Source of the DNA: Mesorhizobium sp.
GTDB lineage: Bacteria; Pseudomonadota; Alphaproteobacteria; Rhizobiales; Rhizobiaceae
Direction of reading: 5' to 3'
Length of the DNA stretch: 64,000 nt
Assembly: GCF_004962245.1 (NCBI RefSeq)
Contig: NZ_SUHQ01000001.1
Span: forward strand, 316,549 to 380,548
Shown: positions 17,686-25,493 of the stretch, piece by piece
Layout of the letters: the number at the start of each line of letters is the position of its first letter
Position numbering within the stretch: the stretch's first letter is position 1
Program-made: the position numbers and the translations under genes
The notes under the pieces: generated by a model
Database searches by the model: none
What the model was told of the DNA's origin: nothing
The model's input: the letters and a program-made list of their open reading frames with translations, nothing else

Positions 17686-18737
17686 CGCTTGATCTCCTCG
17701 ATCTGATCGTCGCGCCGCTGCGCCCAGTCGGCAAGAGCCGATTCGAGCCGCTGCCATTCCTCGCCCTCGCCCGGCAACCCGGCGCGCAGCACATCCGGCC
17801 GGCCGGAGAAATGACGAAGCAGGATGCCACGCTCGCCGAGCGCCGAAAAGAGACCGGCGGCGTTCGCCAGCCTGATATAGCGGAACAGCGTGGTGCCGCC
17901 GGCGACAGGCACACCGAAGCGACCGAACAGCGCATCAAGCCGCGCCGCATCCCCGGCCAGACGGCGTCGCATCTCGACCTGCCAACCGGTGTCGGCAAGC
18001 GCCCGGATACCATATTCGAGCGCCGGTCCGGCGACCGCCCACGGCCCGAATTGCGCCTCCAGCCGTTCGACCGTCAGCGTGTCGGCTATTGCAAAGCCAA
18101 GCCGCAGGCCGGCCAGCCCAAAGAACTTGCCAAAGGAACGCAGCACGACAATGCCGCCCCGGTCGACATCGCCGGCCAGGCTTTCGCCAAGCGGGCCTAC
18201 ATCCATGAAGGCCTCGTCGACAACCAGCAACCCGCCTCTGGCGTGCAATTTTCCGGCCAGCTCAAGCAGCCTCTCGCGCCCGACAATACGCCCATCCGGA
18301 TTGTTGGGGTTGACGACGATGGCGAGGTCGGCTCCTGCCAAAGCCTCGAAATCGTCGACCTCCGTCACCGCATGGCCGGCGATCGCCGCTGCCCGCTGAT
18401 GTTCGGCATAGGTCGGCCCGAGCACCAGCGCCTTGCCGGGACTCGCCAGCGAAGCGACGCGCGGCAACAGGATCTGCGTGCCGGGCGCCGCCGCCACATT
18501 CGCCGCCGAAGGCGCGCCATAGGCGCTCGCCGCGACATCAGCCAGATCACGGACCCGCGCGGCTTCCGGCAATCTTGACAGAGCGGTGGCGGGCAGCTCG
18601 AAAAAAGGGTAGGAGTGCGGATTGATACCGGTCGAGAGGTCGACGAAGGGTTGGGGCGCATGGGGAAAAAGCCCCCTCGCCCGGCCAAGGCTTCCGCCGT
18701 GATCCACCATTGCCGCCGCGCCATCAAGAAGCTTCAT
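17682..18737 (-). CDS. cobC: Threonine-phosphate decarboxylase / cobalamin biosynthesis aminotransferase-like CobC
   Basis: Encodes 351 aa of the histidinol-phosphate aminotransferase-like fold I family. Features: DLSTGINPHSYPF near residues 33-45, PNNPDGR (about 144-150), DEAF and the PLP lysine K204 in RSFGKFFGLAGLRLGF. CobC/CobD-type enzymes decarboxylate L-threonine phosphate to aminopropanol phosphate for the nucleotide loop of cobalamin. The ATG at 18737 overlaps the ATG of the divergent cobD gene at the CATG 18735-18738, so no intergenic promoter space exists. Confidence 0.87.
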   Translation of the reverse strand: MKLLDGAAAMVDHGGSLGRARGLFPHAPQPFVDLSTGINPHSYPFFELPATALSRLPEAARVRDLADVAASAYGAPSAANVAAAPGTQILLPRVASLASPGKALVLGPTYAEHQRAAAIAGHAVTEVDDFEALAGADLAIVVNPNNPDGRIVGRERLLELAGKLHARGGLLVVDEAFMDVGPLGESLAGDVDRGGIVVLRSFGKFFGLAGLRLGFAIADTLTVERLEAQFGPWAVAGPALEYGIRALADTGWQVEMRRRLAGDAARLDALFGRFGVPVAGGTTLFRYIRLANAAGLFSALGERGILLRHFSGRPDVLRAGLPGEGEEWQRLESALADWAQRRDDQIEEIKR

Positions 18738-19704
18738 GTCAATCCTGATCGCTTTCCTGTCACTGGTTGTTGAATTCGCTGTCGGCTACCCAGCCTGGCT
18801 GTTTGGCGCTATCGGCCATCCCGTCACCTGGATCGGCAGGCTGATATCCTTTCTCGACCGCAGGCTCAACCGCGCCACTGATTCCGACGCTGTCCGTCGC
18901 CGGCGCGGCGTTGATGCCCTGCTGATCATCGTGCTGGTGCCGGCCGCCATCGCTTTCGCGGTGGAAACCATGCTTTCGGGCATTCCTGCCGGATTGGTCC
19001 TCACGGCGATCCTGGCGACATCGCTGCTGTCGCAGAAGAGCCTGGCCGAGCATGTCGAGGCTGTGGCCGACGGACTCGACAATGGTGGACTCGACATCGG
19101 CCGTCTTGCCGTCTCACAGATCGTCGGCCGCGATGCCAAAAAGCTCGACAGACCTGGGGTCTGCCGCGCGGCGATCGAAAGCCTGGCCGAGAATTTTTCC
19201 GACGGCGTCGTCGCGCCCGTCTTCTGGATCGGCGTCGGCGGGCTGGCCGGCGGCGTCGCCTACAAGGCCGCCAACACAGCCGATTCGATGATCGGCCATC
19301 GCACCCCGCGGCACGAGGCCTTCGGCCGGGCGGCGGCGCGCTTCGACGATCTGATCAACCTGCCGGCGTCGCGGCTGACCGCACTGCTCATCGTGCTGGC
19401 CGCTTTCCTCGTCAAAGGCGCCGATGCCGACAAAGCCTGGCGCACCATGCGGCGCGACGCGAAGAAGCACCGCTCGCCCAATGCCGGCTGGCCTGAGGCA
19501 GCGATGGCCGGCGCGCTCGGCTTGGCGCTCGCCGGCCCGCGCTCCTATGGCGGTGTCATGGTCGACGATGCTTTCATGGGCGAAGGCGGTCGCCGCGAAG
19601 CGGAAAGCGCCGATATCAGGCGGGCGCTGAAACTCTACCGGGTCGCCGACTTTCTGCTGATCGCGCTGTTTGGCTTGCTGTCGGTGATCGTTATCGTCGT
19701 CTGA
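18736..19704 (+). CDS. cobD: Adenosylcobinamide-phosphate synthase CobD (CbiB)
   Basis: Encodes 322 aa of an integral membrane protein. The N terminus has ILIAFLSLVVEFAVGYPAWLFGAIGHPVTWIGRLI, and the conserved cytoplasmic block includes ESLAENFSDGVVAPVFW (about 148-164) and YKAANTADSMIGHRT, hallmarks of CbiB/CobD. It attaches aminopropanol or its phosphate to adenosylcobyric acid. Its only visible ATG shares two bases with the divergent cobC start. It ends with a hydrophobic helix, LLIALFGLLSVIVIVV. The aerobic-pathway name cobD is used because the neighbours are cobO/cobU-type genes. Confidence 0.93.
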   Translation: MSILIAFLSLVVEFAVGYPAWLFGAIGHPVTWIGRLISFLDRRLNRATDSDAVRRRRGVDALLIIVLVPAAIAFAVETMLSGIPAGLVLTAILATSLLSQKSLAEHVEAVADGLDNGGLDIGRLAVSQIVGRDAKKLDRPGVCRAAIESLAENFSDGVVAPVFWIGVGGLAGGVAYKAANTADSMIGHRTPRHEAFGRAAARFDDLINLPASRLTALLIVLAAFLVKGADADKAWRTMRRDAKKHRSPNAGWPEAAMAGALGLALAGPRSYGGVMVDDAFMGEGGRREAESADIRRALKLYRVADFLLIALFGLLSVIVIVV

Positions 19705-19753
19705 CGACGCTCGATCCAGACCTGCAACGCGGTCGGTCGAGATCGACCGAAAC

Positions 19754-19777
19754 AAAAAACCCGCCTCGGCGGCGGGT
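19754..19777 (-). terminator. Rho-independent terminator of the cbtB-cobO transcript
   Basis: A 7-bp stem, ACCCGCC (19759-19765) with GGCGGGT (19771-19777), around a five-base loop is followed on the minus strand by a T run (plus-strand A run 19754-19759). It lies about 190 bases past the cobO stop, oriented to end that operon. The plus-strand side has no T run, so it is not expected to stop cobD transcripts efficiently. Confidence 0.75.
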
Positions 19778-19857
19778 CGCTGGCGCAAACCAGCACCATA
19801 CTAAAATTACTAGCATATCTGCCGGCACAAAGCAAGAACAAATGTGCCTGTCCTCAG

Positions 19858-19931
19858 GGCAATCGCTTCAGATTGGCGCTGCCCCTCCTGCGTTCCACCG
19901 TTGGTGGTTGGCGAAAGCCGAAGCGATTGCC
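19858..19931. repeat. Perfect 12-bp inverted repeat between cobD and cobO
   Basis: Arms GGCAATCGCTTC (19858-19869) and GAAGCGATTGCC (19920-19931) are exact reverse complements around a 50-base interior. The interior includes a smaller CCACC/GGTGG hairpin (about 19896-19908). It lies in the 3' untranslated part of both convergent transcripts, between cobO and the terminator. No T run follows it on either strand, so it is not a simple terminator; an RNA-stability hairpin is one possibility. Confidence 0.6.
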
Positions 19932-19967
19932 TTGGTTGCGAGCTTCCCTAAGCGCGGGCAAAACCTC

Positions 19968-20624
19968 TTAAAACTCGATCCCCTGCTGCGCCTTCACGCC
20001 GGCGGAAAAATGATGCTTGGTCACGCCCATTTCGGTGACCAGATCAGCCGCCTCGACCAGTGCTGCCTTGGCGTTGCGGCCGGTGACGACGACATGCAGG
20101 CCCTCGCGACGGGCCTTCAGCGCCGCCACCACCTTGTCGAGATCGAGATAGTCGTAGCGCAGCGCGATGTTCAGCTCGTCGAGCACAAGAAGGCTGATCG
20201 ACGGATCGGCCATCAGCTCCAGCGCCTTGGCCCAGGCGGCTTCGGCGGCAGCAATGTCGCGCTTCAGATCCTGCGTCTCCCAGGTAAAACCCTCGCCCAT
20301 CGTGTGCCAGACGACCCGGTCGCCGAAAGCGGCAAAAGCGTCCTTCTCGCCGGTGTGCCATTTGCCCTTGATGAACTGGACGACGCCGACGCGCTTGCCG
20401 TAGCCCAGCATCCTCAGCGCCAGCCCGAAGGCGGCAGTGGTCTTGCCCTTGCCAGGCCCGGTATTGACGATCAGCAGGCCCTTCTCGACCGTCTTTGCCG
20501 CAACCTCGGCGTCCTGCACCGCCTTGCGCTTGGCCATCTTGGCGCGGTGGCGTTCCTCGTCCCTGTCGTTAATCGGCCCGTCTTCGATATGTGGTTTGTC
20601 TTCGATGTGCTTGGTATCAGCCAT
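19968..20624 (-). CDS. cobO: Cob(I)yrinic acid a,c-diamide adenosyltransferase
   Basis: Encodes 218 aa of the CobA/CobO/BtuR family. The P-loop NTGPGKGKTTAAFGLALRMLGYGKRV lies at about 54-79, with VVQFIKGKW next and the VLDELNIALRYDYLD block near 155-169, all diagnostic. It transfers the adenosyl group of ATP to the cobalt of the corrin ring. It is the last gene of the riboswitch-controlled operon cbtB-cbtA-cobU-cobO and starts one base after the cobU stop. A polar N-terminal extension (first about 45 residues) is normal for this family. Confidence 0.95.
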   Translation of the reverse strand: MADTKHIEDKPHIEDGPINDRDEERHRAKMAKRKAVQDAEVAAKTVEKGLLIVNTGPGKGKTTAAFGLALRMLGYGKRVGVVQFIKGKWHTGEKDAFAAFGDRVVWHTMGEGFTWETQDLKRDIAAAEAAWAKALELMADPSISLLVLDELNIALRYDYLDLDKVVAALKARREGLHVVVTGRNAKAALVEAADLVTEMGVTKHHFSAGVKAQQGIEF

Positions 20625-20625
20625 G

Positions 20626-21153
20626 TCATTTCACCTTGAGCGGCAGCCCCGCCACCATCAGCAGCACCGCATCGGCGACAGCCGCGACCTGCTGGTTGAG
20701 CCGGCCGGCGGCGTCGCGAAACCGGCGGGCCAAAGCATTGTCCGGCACGATGCCCTGCCCGACTTCGTTGGAGACCACGAACCATGACCCACGCGGCCGC
20801 GACAGCACATCCGCCAGCCCTTGGCATTCGGCCTCCATGTCGCGTTCGGCCAGCATATGGTTGGTCAGCCACAGCGTCAGGCAGTCGATCAGGACAGGCC
20901 GGCCGTCGGGCAAAGCCTCGATCGCGCCGACGAGATCGAGCGGCGCGTCGATGGTCGTCCAGCCCTCGCCGCGCCGCGACCGATGCAGCGCGATGCGCTG
21001 GCGCATTTCGTCGTCGTAAGCCTCGGCAGTGGCGATATAGGTCCACGGCGCCGGACAGGCCGTTACCAGTCTTTCGGCGTGCGCGCTCTTGCCGGACCGC
21101 GCACCGCCGATGACCAGGGTCAGCTTCCCGCCAGGAGCAACGCGATCAGGCAA
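20626..21153 (-). CDS. cobU: Bifunctional adenosylcobinamide kinase / guanylyltransferase
   Basis: Encodes 175 aa of the CobU/CobP family. P-loop GGARSGKS (about 16-23), the YIATAEAYDDEMRQRIALHR segment containing the guanylylated His region, and LIDCLTLWLTNHM are present. It phosphorylates adenosylcobinamide and transfers GMP to give AdoCbi-GDP. The ATG at 21153 lies inside the 3' end of cbtA (8-base overlap). The protein in aerobic pathways is called CobP; both names refer to the same activity. Confidence 0.94.
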   Translation of the reverse strand: MPDRVAPGGKLTLVIGGARSGKSAHAERLVTACPAPWTYIATAEAYDDEMRQRIALHRSRRGEGWTTIDAPLDLVGAIEALPDGRPVLIDCLTLWLTNHMLAERDMEAECQGLADVLSRPRGSWFVVSNEVGQGIVPDNALARRFRDAAGRLNQQVAAVADAVLLMVAGLPLKVK

Positions 21154-21922
21154 AGCTGTCGCGCAGGCTGGTCGCCGTGCCGGTGAAACGGCCGCGCACC
21201 ACGCCGACGACGACGCCGAGCACCAGCCAGAACACCAGATTGGTCAGCGTTACCGCCACCACGAACTGGTGGTGCAGGCCTTCCGGGATCGGCGACTCGA
21301 AACTGTCGGGCTGCGGCGCGCCGACGATATGCGGTGCCACGATCAGCGCCACGGCCAAGATCGCCAGTGGCAGCGACTTGCGGAAGGCAAGCAGGCCGAG
21401 ACCTGCCGCCGTCGCCACCACGGTCGCCGTCCACCAGATCTGGCGCTGGGCGAGATCGGCCGCCGGCATTGCCGGCAACTCGGGCGGCAGACCAAGGTTA
21501 GGAGCCAGCGTGAACACGGCAAAGCCGGCAAGGCCCCAGAACAGTCCCTGACGCCAATTGCCGATGCCGCCGGCGAACTCAGAGGCGGCGACCAGGATCA
21601 GCGCAAAGCCGATGCCGGTGACGACATTGGCAACGACGTTGAAGGCGAAGCGCTCGAAACCATCGGCCGGCGCCCAGCCTTCATCTTCCGGAGCGGCTGC
21701 TTCGGCAGGACCCGGTGCGGCGCTGGTCATGGCATTGGTATCGGTAGCGTTCGCGGCGGGGGGCGCGGCATGGTCATGCGTGTGGCCGCCGCCGGCCTGT
21801 TCGTAGACTTCCGCCTTGAGAATGAGCGGCACGGTGGCGTAGGCCTGCATGCAGGCGAGAACGACGCCGGCCACGAGCCCTGCGATCGCCGCGATGAACA
21901 CGACGTTGCGAAACAGTGTCAT
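21146..21922 (-). CDS. cbtA: Cobalt transporter subunit CbtA
   Basis: Encodes 258 aa with about five to six membrane helices, starting MTLFRNVVFIAAIAGLVAGV. A His-rich loop GGGHTHDHA follows the first helix (about 44-52), a likely metal-binding site. The CbtA/CbtB pair is a predicted B12-regulated cobalt importer family. It lies 15 bases after the cbtB stop, with GAGGGG as ribosome-binding site. Location between the riboswitch and cobU/cobO fits cobalt supply for corrinoid synthesis. Confidence 0.9.
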   Translation of the reverse strand: MTLFRNVVFIAAIAGLVAGVVLACMQAYATVPLILKAEVYEQAGGGHTHDHAAPPAANATDTNAMTSAAPGPAEAAAPEDEGWAPADGFERFAFNVVANVVTGIGFALILVAASEFAGGIGNWRQGLFWGLAGFAVFTLAPNLGLPPELPAMPAADLAQRQIWWTATVVATAAGLGLLAFRKSLPLAILAVALIVAPHIVGAPQPDSFESPIPEGLHHQFVVAVTLTNLVFWLVLGVVVGVVRGRFTGTATSLRDSFA

Positions 21923-21937
21923 GATGTCAGCCCCTCG

Positions 21938-22117
21938 TCAGTGGCAGGGAAACGCCATCGAGTGGCGATAGTCGTGGGCGGCGTTGTGGACCGCATCGAT
22001 ATGCGAGAAGCCGACAAAGCCCATGACGAAAATGCCGAGACATGCGGCAAGCGCCAGCTGCATGAAGCGCGACTGCGAGGAGACGGAAGCGCCGAGGGAG
22101 ACGGAAGCGGTATTCAT
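21938..22117 (-). CDS. cbtB: Cobalt transporter subunit CbtB
   Basis: A 59-residue protein read directly from the minus strand: MNTASVSLGASVSS, one membrane helix (about 19-38, LQLALAACLGIF-type), then a metal-binding tail ending in RHSMAFPCH. The His-rich C terminus with HSxxFPCH is characteristic of CbtB. A good ribosome-binding site AAGGA precedes the ATG at 22117. It is the first gene behind the cobalamin riboswitch and is followed by cbtA, as in other predicted CbtAB loci. Confidence 0.92.
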   Translation of the reverse strand: MNTASVSLGASVSSQSRFMQLALAACLGIFVMGFVGFSHIDAVHNAAHDYRHSMAFPCH

Positions 22118-22162
22118 GTCTTGTCCTTTCGCCCTCCACCCGAGGGCATAGAAGTCAGTTCT

Positions 22163-22339
22163 CCTGTCGCCGGCAGGTCTCCTGGCTCACGGATCAGCGC
22201 CCTTCCCCACCTTCCCGAAGAAAATCTTCAGTGGCATATGGAGAGGACTACCGCACACAGTTGCGGGGGCAGCCACGGCATTGGGCAAGTTTTGCCCGCA
22301 CCGCATTCCCTCTTGGCTCCAAACGGAACCGACGACAGG
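22163..22339 (-). ncRNA. Cobalamin riboswitch
   Basis: On the minus strand the conserved blocks appear in order: P1 5' arm CCTGTCGTCGG (22339-22329), AAGAGGGAATGCGGTG, GCTGCCCCCGCAACTGT, GCCACTG, GGGAAGGTGGGGAAGGGC and the B12 box GCCAGGAGACCTGC. The P1 3' arm CCGGCGACAGG (22173-22163) follows. P1 pairs over 11 positions with one wobble. It lies 45 bases upstream of the cbtB ATG, so effector binding most likely blocks translation or transcription of cbtB-cbtA-cobU-cobO when adenosylcobalamin is plentiful. Confidence 0.95.
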
Positions 22340-22414
22340 TGTGACTATAGGCAGAATCGCCGCGCCCGGCAAACCAAATTCCGCCAACGGCCAGCGGGAA
22401 TGCGCCATTTGGCT

Positions 22415-23131
22415 TCAGCCTTCCAATGAAGCGATCCGATTGGCGACCAGTTGCTGCAGATGCCAAAGATGGCGGTCGTGAATGCCGCGCTCTTCCAGGT
22501 TTTTCACCGTGTTGTAGAGGTAATCGACGCCTGATCCCCAGTGCCCACAGGACGTGGTCAGTCTTTCGACGACCTCGTGCTCATCGAGCGAACCAGCATA
22601 GGTGATGCCGCTGCGATTGATGACGAAAGCCAGCGCCCTCAACGGACCGCCGTCGCTCGCCAGCCTGAGAATACGAGGCTTATAGCTTGTCGGCTTCAGC
22701 GTCATTTCGCGTCGGAAAAGCCTGCCCAATTGCTGTCGCCGATCGCCATCGGTGAGCCGAAAAGCGATGCCCTTGCACTGCCCTCCGCGGTCCAGAGCCA
22801 TCATCAGGCCGGGACGATCCTTGGTGCCGCGCCAGCGCGTCATGTTCATGCAAAAGGACCGGTGCCAGCCACGCACCACGGCGACACGTTCCTCGACATG
22901 GTCGATTTCGGGTTTCCAGATCAGCGAACCGTAGCCGAACAGCCACAACGGTTCGGCGGCAGGGAGTTCTGCCTGTAACTCGTCCAGCATCGCGTCATAG
23001 TCGCCATCATCCAGATGCATGGCATCCGGGTCAGGTCCAGCATCCTGGACCTCGCGCCAACAGCGCGCGACCAGCTCCGGCGTAAGCGCCATCTGTCGTG
23101 TGGCCACGTTCCAGATCCCTTCTTGCCGCAT
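22415..23131 (-). CDS. ChaC-like gamma-glutamylcyclotransferase
   Basis: Encodes 238 aa with the ChaC signature LWLFGYGSLIWKP (about 62-74), WRGTKDRPGLMMALDRGGQCKG, and the conserved SGHWGSG-like TTSCGHWGSGVDYLYNTV near the C terminus. ChaC proteins cleave glutathione or gamma-glutamyl peptides to 5-oxoproline in the cytoplasm. The ATG at 23131 gives a short N-terminal extension; an ATG at 23092 is an alternative. It is transcribed alone, divergent from the Rieske oxygenase gene and upstream, in the opposite sense of function, of the riboswitch operon. Confidence 0.88.
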   Translation of the reverse strand: MRQEGIWNVATRQMALTPELVARCWREVQDAGPDPDAMHLDDGDYDAMLDELQAELPAAEPLWLFGYGSLIWKPEIDHVEERVAVVRGWHRSFCMNMTRWRGTKDRPGLMMALDRGGQCKGIAFRLTDGDRRQQLGRLFRREMTLKPTSYKPRILRLASDGGPLRALAFVINRSGITYAGSLDEHEVVERLTTSCGHWGSGVDYLYNTVKNLEERGIHDRHLWHLQQLVANRIASLEG

Positions 23132-23223
23132 GATTATGCGTCCCGCTCGAGACTCGCAATGCCGTCACCGCGATTGACAATTTTCGCGGCCGGGTGTCGG
23201 CTGGCACGTCACAGGAGCCGGCC

Positions 23224-24405
23224 ATGCAACCTACCCCTAGCGAGCATGATCCCTATAACGGCCTGACCCGGGCCGAGCCGACGCTGCCGGCGTCGGACTA
23301 CTGGGACCTGGAGGCCTATCAGCGCGATCTCGACGCCATCTGGTATCAAAACTGGCTGCTCGTCTGCCGCGAGGCTGACCTCGCCCAGCCGCTGGCGTTC
23401 AAGACATTCCGTGTCGGCACGCAGGAGATCGTCGTGGTGCGCGACGAGACCGGAGCACTTCGCGCCTTCCACAACACCTGCCGGCATCGTGGCTCGCAGC
23501 TTTGCCGGGAAAGAGAAGGACGGCTGAAGGCGCGGCTCATCACCTGCCCCTACCACGCCTGGTCCTATTCGCTGCGCGGCGATCTCGTGCGCGTGCCGTC
23601 GAAATCGCTGCCCGAAGGCTTCGACAAGGCCGATCATCCGCTCTACCGGGTGGCGCTGTCGGTGTGGCGCGGTTTTGTCTTCGTCAATCTCGCGGAAGAC
23701 GCCGCCGGTTCGGCTGAAGCATCCTTCGATCCCACATCCGGCGATCTCGCCAACTGGCCGCTGGAAACGCTGGTGACCGGCCATGTGCTGCGCAAGGTGA
23801 TGAACTGCAACTGGAAGATCTTCTGGGAGAACTTCAACGAGTGCCTGCATTGCCCGGGCGTTCACAAGGACCTGTCGAGGCTGGTGCCGATCTATGGCCG
23901 CGGCCTGATGGGACGGCACGACGATCCCGAATGGGCCCGCCACGCCGACAACGATGCCCCTGAATTTTCAGGTGGTCTGCGGGCCGGGGCCGAGACCTGG
24001 TCGCGCGACGGCTACGTCCACGGTCCGGTCTTTTCCGACCTGACGCCCGCCGAGCGCGCAGCCGGGCAGACCTATGCCACCAACCTGCCGTCTATGTTCA
24101 TCGTTGGCCATGTCGACTATGTCAGGACCGTACGGCTGGTGCCGCTTGGACCGGAGCAGACCGAACTGACCGCCGAATGGCTTTTTTCGCCCGAAGCGCT
24201 CGCCGATCCGACGGCGGACCTCGACAACATCGTCGCCTTCGGCAGGCAGGTGCTGGAGGAGGACGCTGACATCTGCGAGGTCAATCAGAACGGCCTGCGC
24301 TCGAGGCGCCACAAGGCCGGCGTGCTGATGCCCGAGGAATATGAACTGCACCGCTTCCACAACTGGGTGCGTCAGCGGCATATAGGGCTTTCGCCGACGC
24401 GCTGA
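23224..24405 (+). CDS. Rieske-type aromatic-ring-hydroxylating / choline-monooxygenase-like oxygenase, alpha subunit
   Basis: Encodes 393 aa from the ATG at 23224, with GGAG six bases upstream; an earlier GTG at 23194 is less likely. The Rieske ligands are CRHRG (Cys 86, His 88) and CPYHAW (Cys 108, His 111). Mononuclear iron ligands lie in NECLHCPGVH (His 209, His 214), with an Asp in EEDADICEVNQ near the C terminus. The family includes glycine-betaine monooxygenase GbcA, stachydrine demethylase and choline monooxygenase. No dedicated reductase is adjacent. Betaine demethylation would fit the sarcosine and dimethylglycine enzymes at the window start, but linkage is loose. Confidence 0.83.
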   Translation: MQPTPSEHDPYNGLTRAEPTLPASDYWDLEAYQRDLDAIWYQNWLLVCREADLAQPLAFKTFRVGTQEIVVVRDETGALRAFHNTCRHRGSQLCREREGRLKARLITCPYHAWSYSLRGDLVRVPSKSLPEGFDKADHPLYRVALSVWRGFVFVNLAEDAAGSAEASFDPTSGDLANWPLETLVTGHVLRKVMNCNWKIFWENFNECLHCPGVHKDLSRLVPIYGRGLMGRHDDPEWARHADNDAPEFSGGLRAGAETWSRDGYVHGPVFSDLTPAERAAGQTYATNLPSMFIVGHVDYVRTVRLVPLGPEQTELTAEWLFSPEALADPTADLDNIVAFGRQVLEEDADICEVNQNGLRSRRHKAGVLMPEEYELHRFHNWVRQRHIGLSPTR

Positions 24406-24488
24406 ACATCAAAGGAATTTGGCCCGCCTTCTTTTGTCCCGGGCAACCATGATAGTCGTCTTGCAGTGCTGAATCAGATTGCGAGACC

Positions 24489-25493
24489 ATGAGCATTCCT
24501 ACGCCGACCGCCCCAGTTCAGGATTCGCCGAAACTGAAGCGCATCGTCGCCATCGACGTCGCACGCGGCATCGCTTTGCTTGCCATGGCGAGCTACCATT
24601 TCACCTGGGATCTCGAATTCTTCGGCTACACCGATCCCGGCCTGACCGCCTTCGGCTGGTGGAAATTCTACGCGCGCTGCATCGCTTCGACCTTCCTGTT
24701 CCTGGTCGGTGTCAGCCTGTTCCTCGCCCATGGCAAACAAATCCGCTGGAACGGCTTCTGGAAACGTTTTGCCATGGTCGCCGGGGCAGCGCTCGCCATA
24801 TCGGCCGCCACAAGGCTTGCCACCCCGGACAGCTTCATCTTCTTCGGCATCCTGCACGAGATCGCGTTGGCCAGCCTGCTCGGCCTGGCGTTCCTGCGGC
24901 TGCCGGCACTGCTGACGGTTGTTGTCGCGGCTTTCGTCATCACCGCACCCCTCTACCTCAGGTCCGAGATCTTCGACCATCCGGCCCTGTGGTGGGTCGG
25001 CCTGTCGGCAACCAATCCGCGCTCAAACGACTATGTCCCGCTGTTGCCGTGGTTCGGCGCCGTGCTTGCGGGCATCGCGGCGGCAAAACTCGCCTCCGCC
25101 TCCGGCGTGCTGAGGCGGCTGGCGGACCTGACGCCCGGTCGCTGGACAAATCCGCTGGTCTTTATCGGCCAGCACAGCCTCGCTTTCTATCTGATCCACC
25201 AGCCGGTGCTGATCGGCTCGGTCTGGCTGTTTTCGCAAATCATGCCGGCGCCGGTCGAAACCAAGCAGGTGACCTTCCTGCAACAGTGCCAGACATCGTG
25301 CGAGCAATCGCGCGACACGGAGTTCTGCTCCAGCTATTGTGTGTGCATGCTCGATACGCTCGAAGGCGAGGCCACGCTTGATCGGCTCTACCGCAACGAC
25401 CAGGCTGCGGAATGGAAGGCACATCTGGGCGAACTCGCCGACGCCTGCACTGCCAAAGCCGACAGCACCTTGATGGAGGGAGGAGCACAATGA
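24489..25493 (+). CDS. DUF1624 / heparan-alpha-glucosaminide N-acetyltransferase-like membrane protein
   Basis: Encodes 334 aa with about seven helices. The N-terminal IDVARGIALLAMASYHFTWDLEFFGY block is typical of DUF1624 membrane acyltransferase-like proteins, and IGQHSLAFYLIHQPVL marks the last helices. An unusual soluble tail of about 80 residues follows, with a cysteine cluster QQCQTSCEQ and FCSSYCVCML. Six cysteines within about 25 residues could form disulfides or bind metal. The stop overlaps the next ATG (ATGA). The biological substrate is unknown. Confidence 0.8.
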   Translation: MSIPTPTAPVQDSPKLKRIVAIDVARGIALLAMASYHFTWDLEFFGYTDPGLTAFGWWKFYARCIASTFLFLVGVSLFLAHGKQIRWNGFWKRFAMVAGAALAISAATRLATPDSFIFFGILHEIALASLLGLAFLRLPALLTVVVAAFVITAPLYLRSEIFDHPALWWVGLSATNPRSNDYVPLLPWFGAVLAGIAAAKLASASGVLRRLADLTPGRWTNPLVFIGQHSLAFYLIHQPVLIGSVWLFSQIMPAPVETKQVTFLQQCQTSCEQSRDTEFCSSYCVCMLDTLEGEATLDRLYRNDQAAEWKAHLGELADACTAKADSTLMEGGAQ

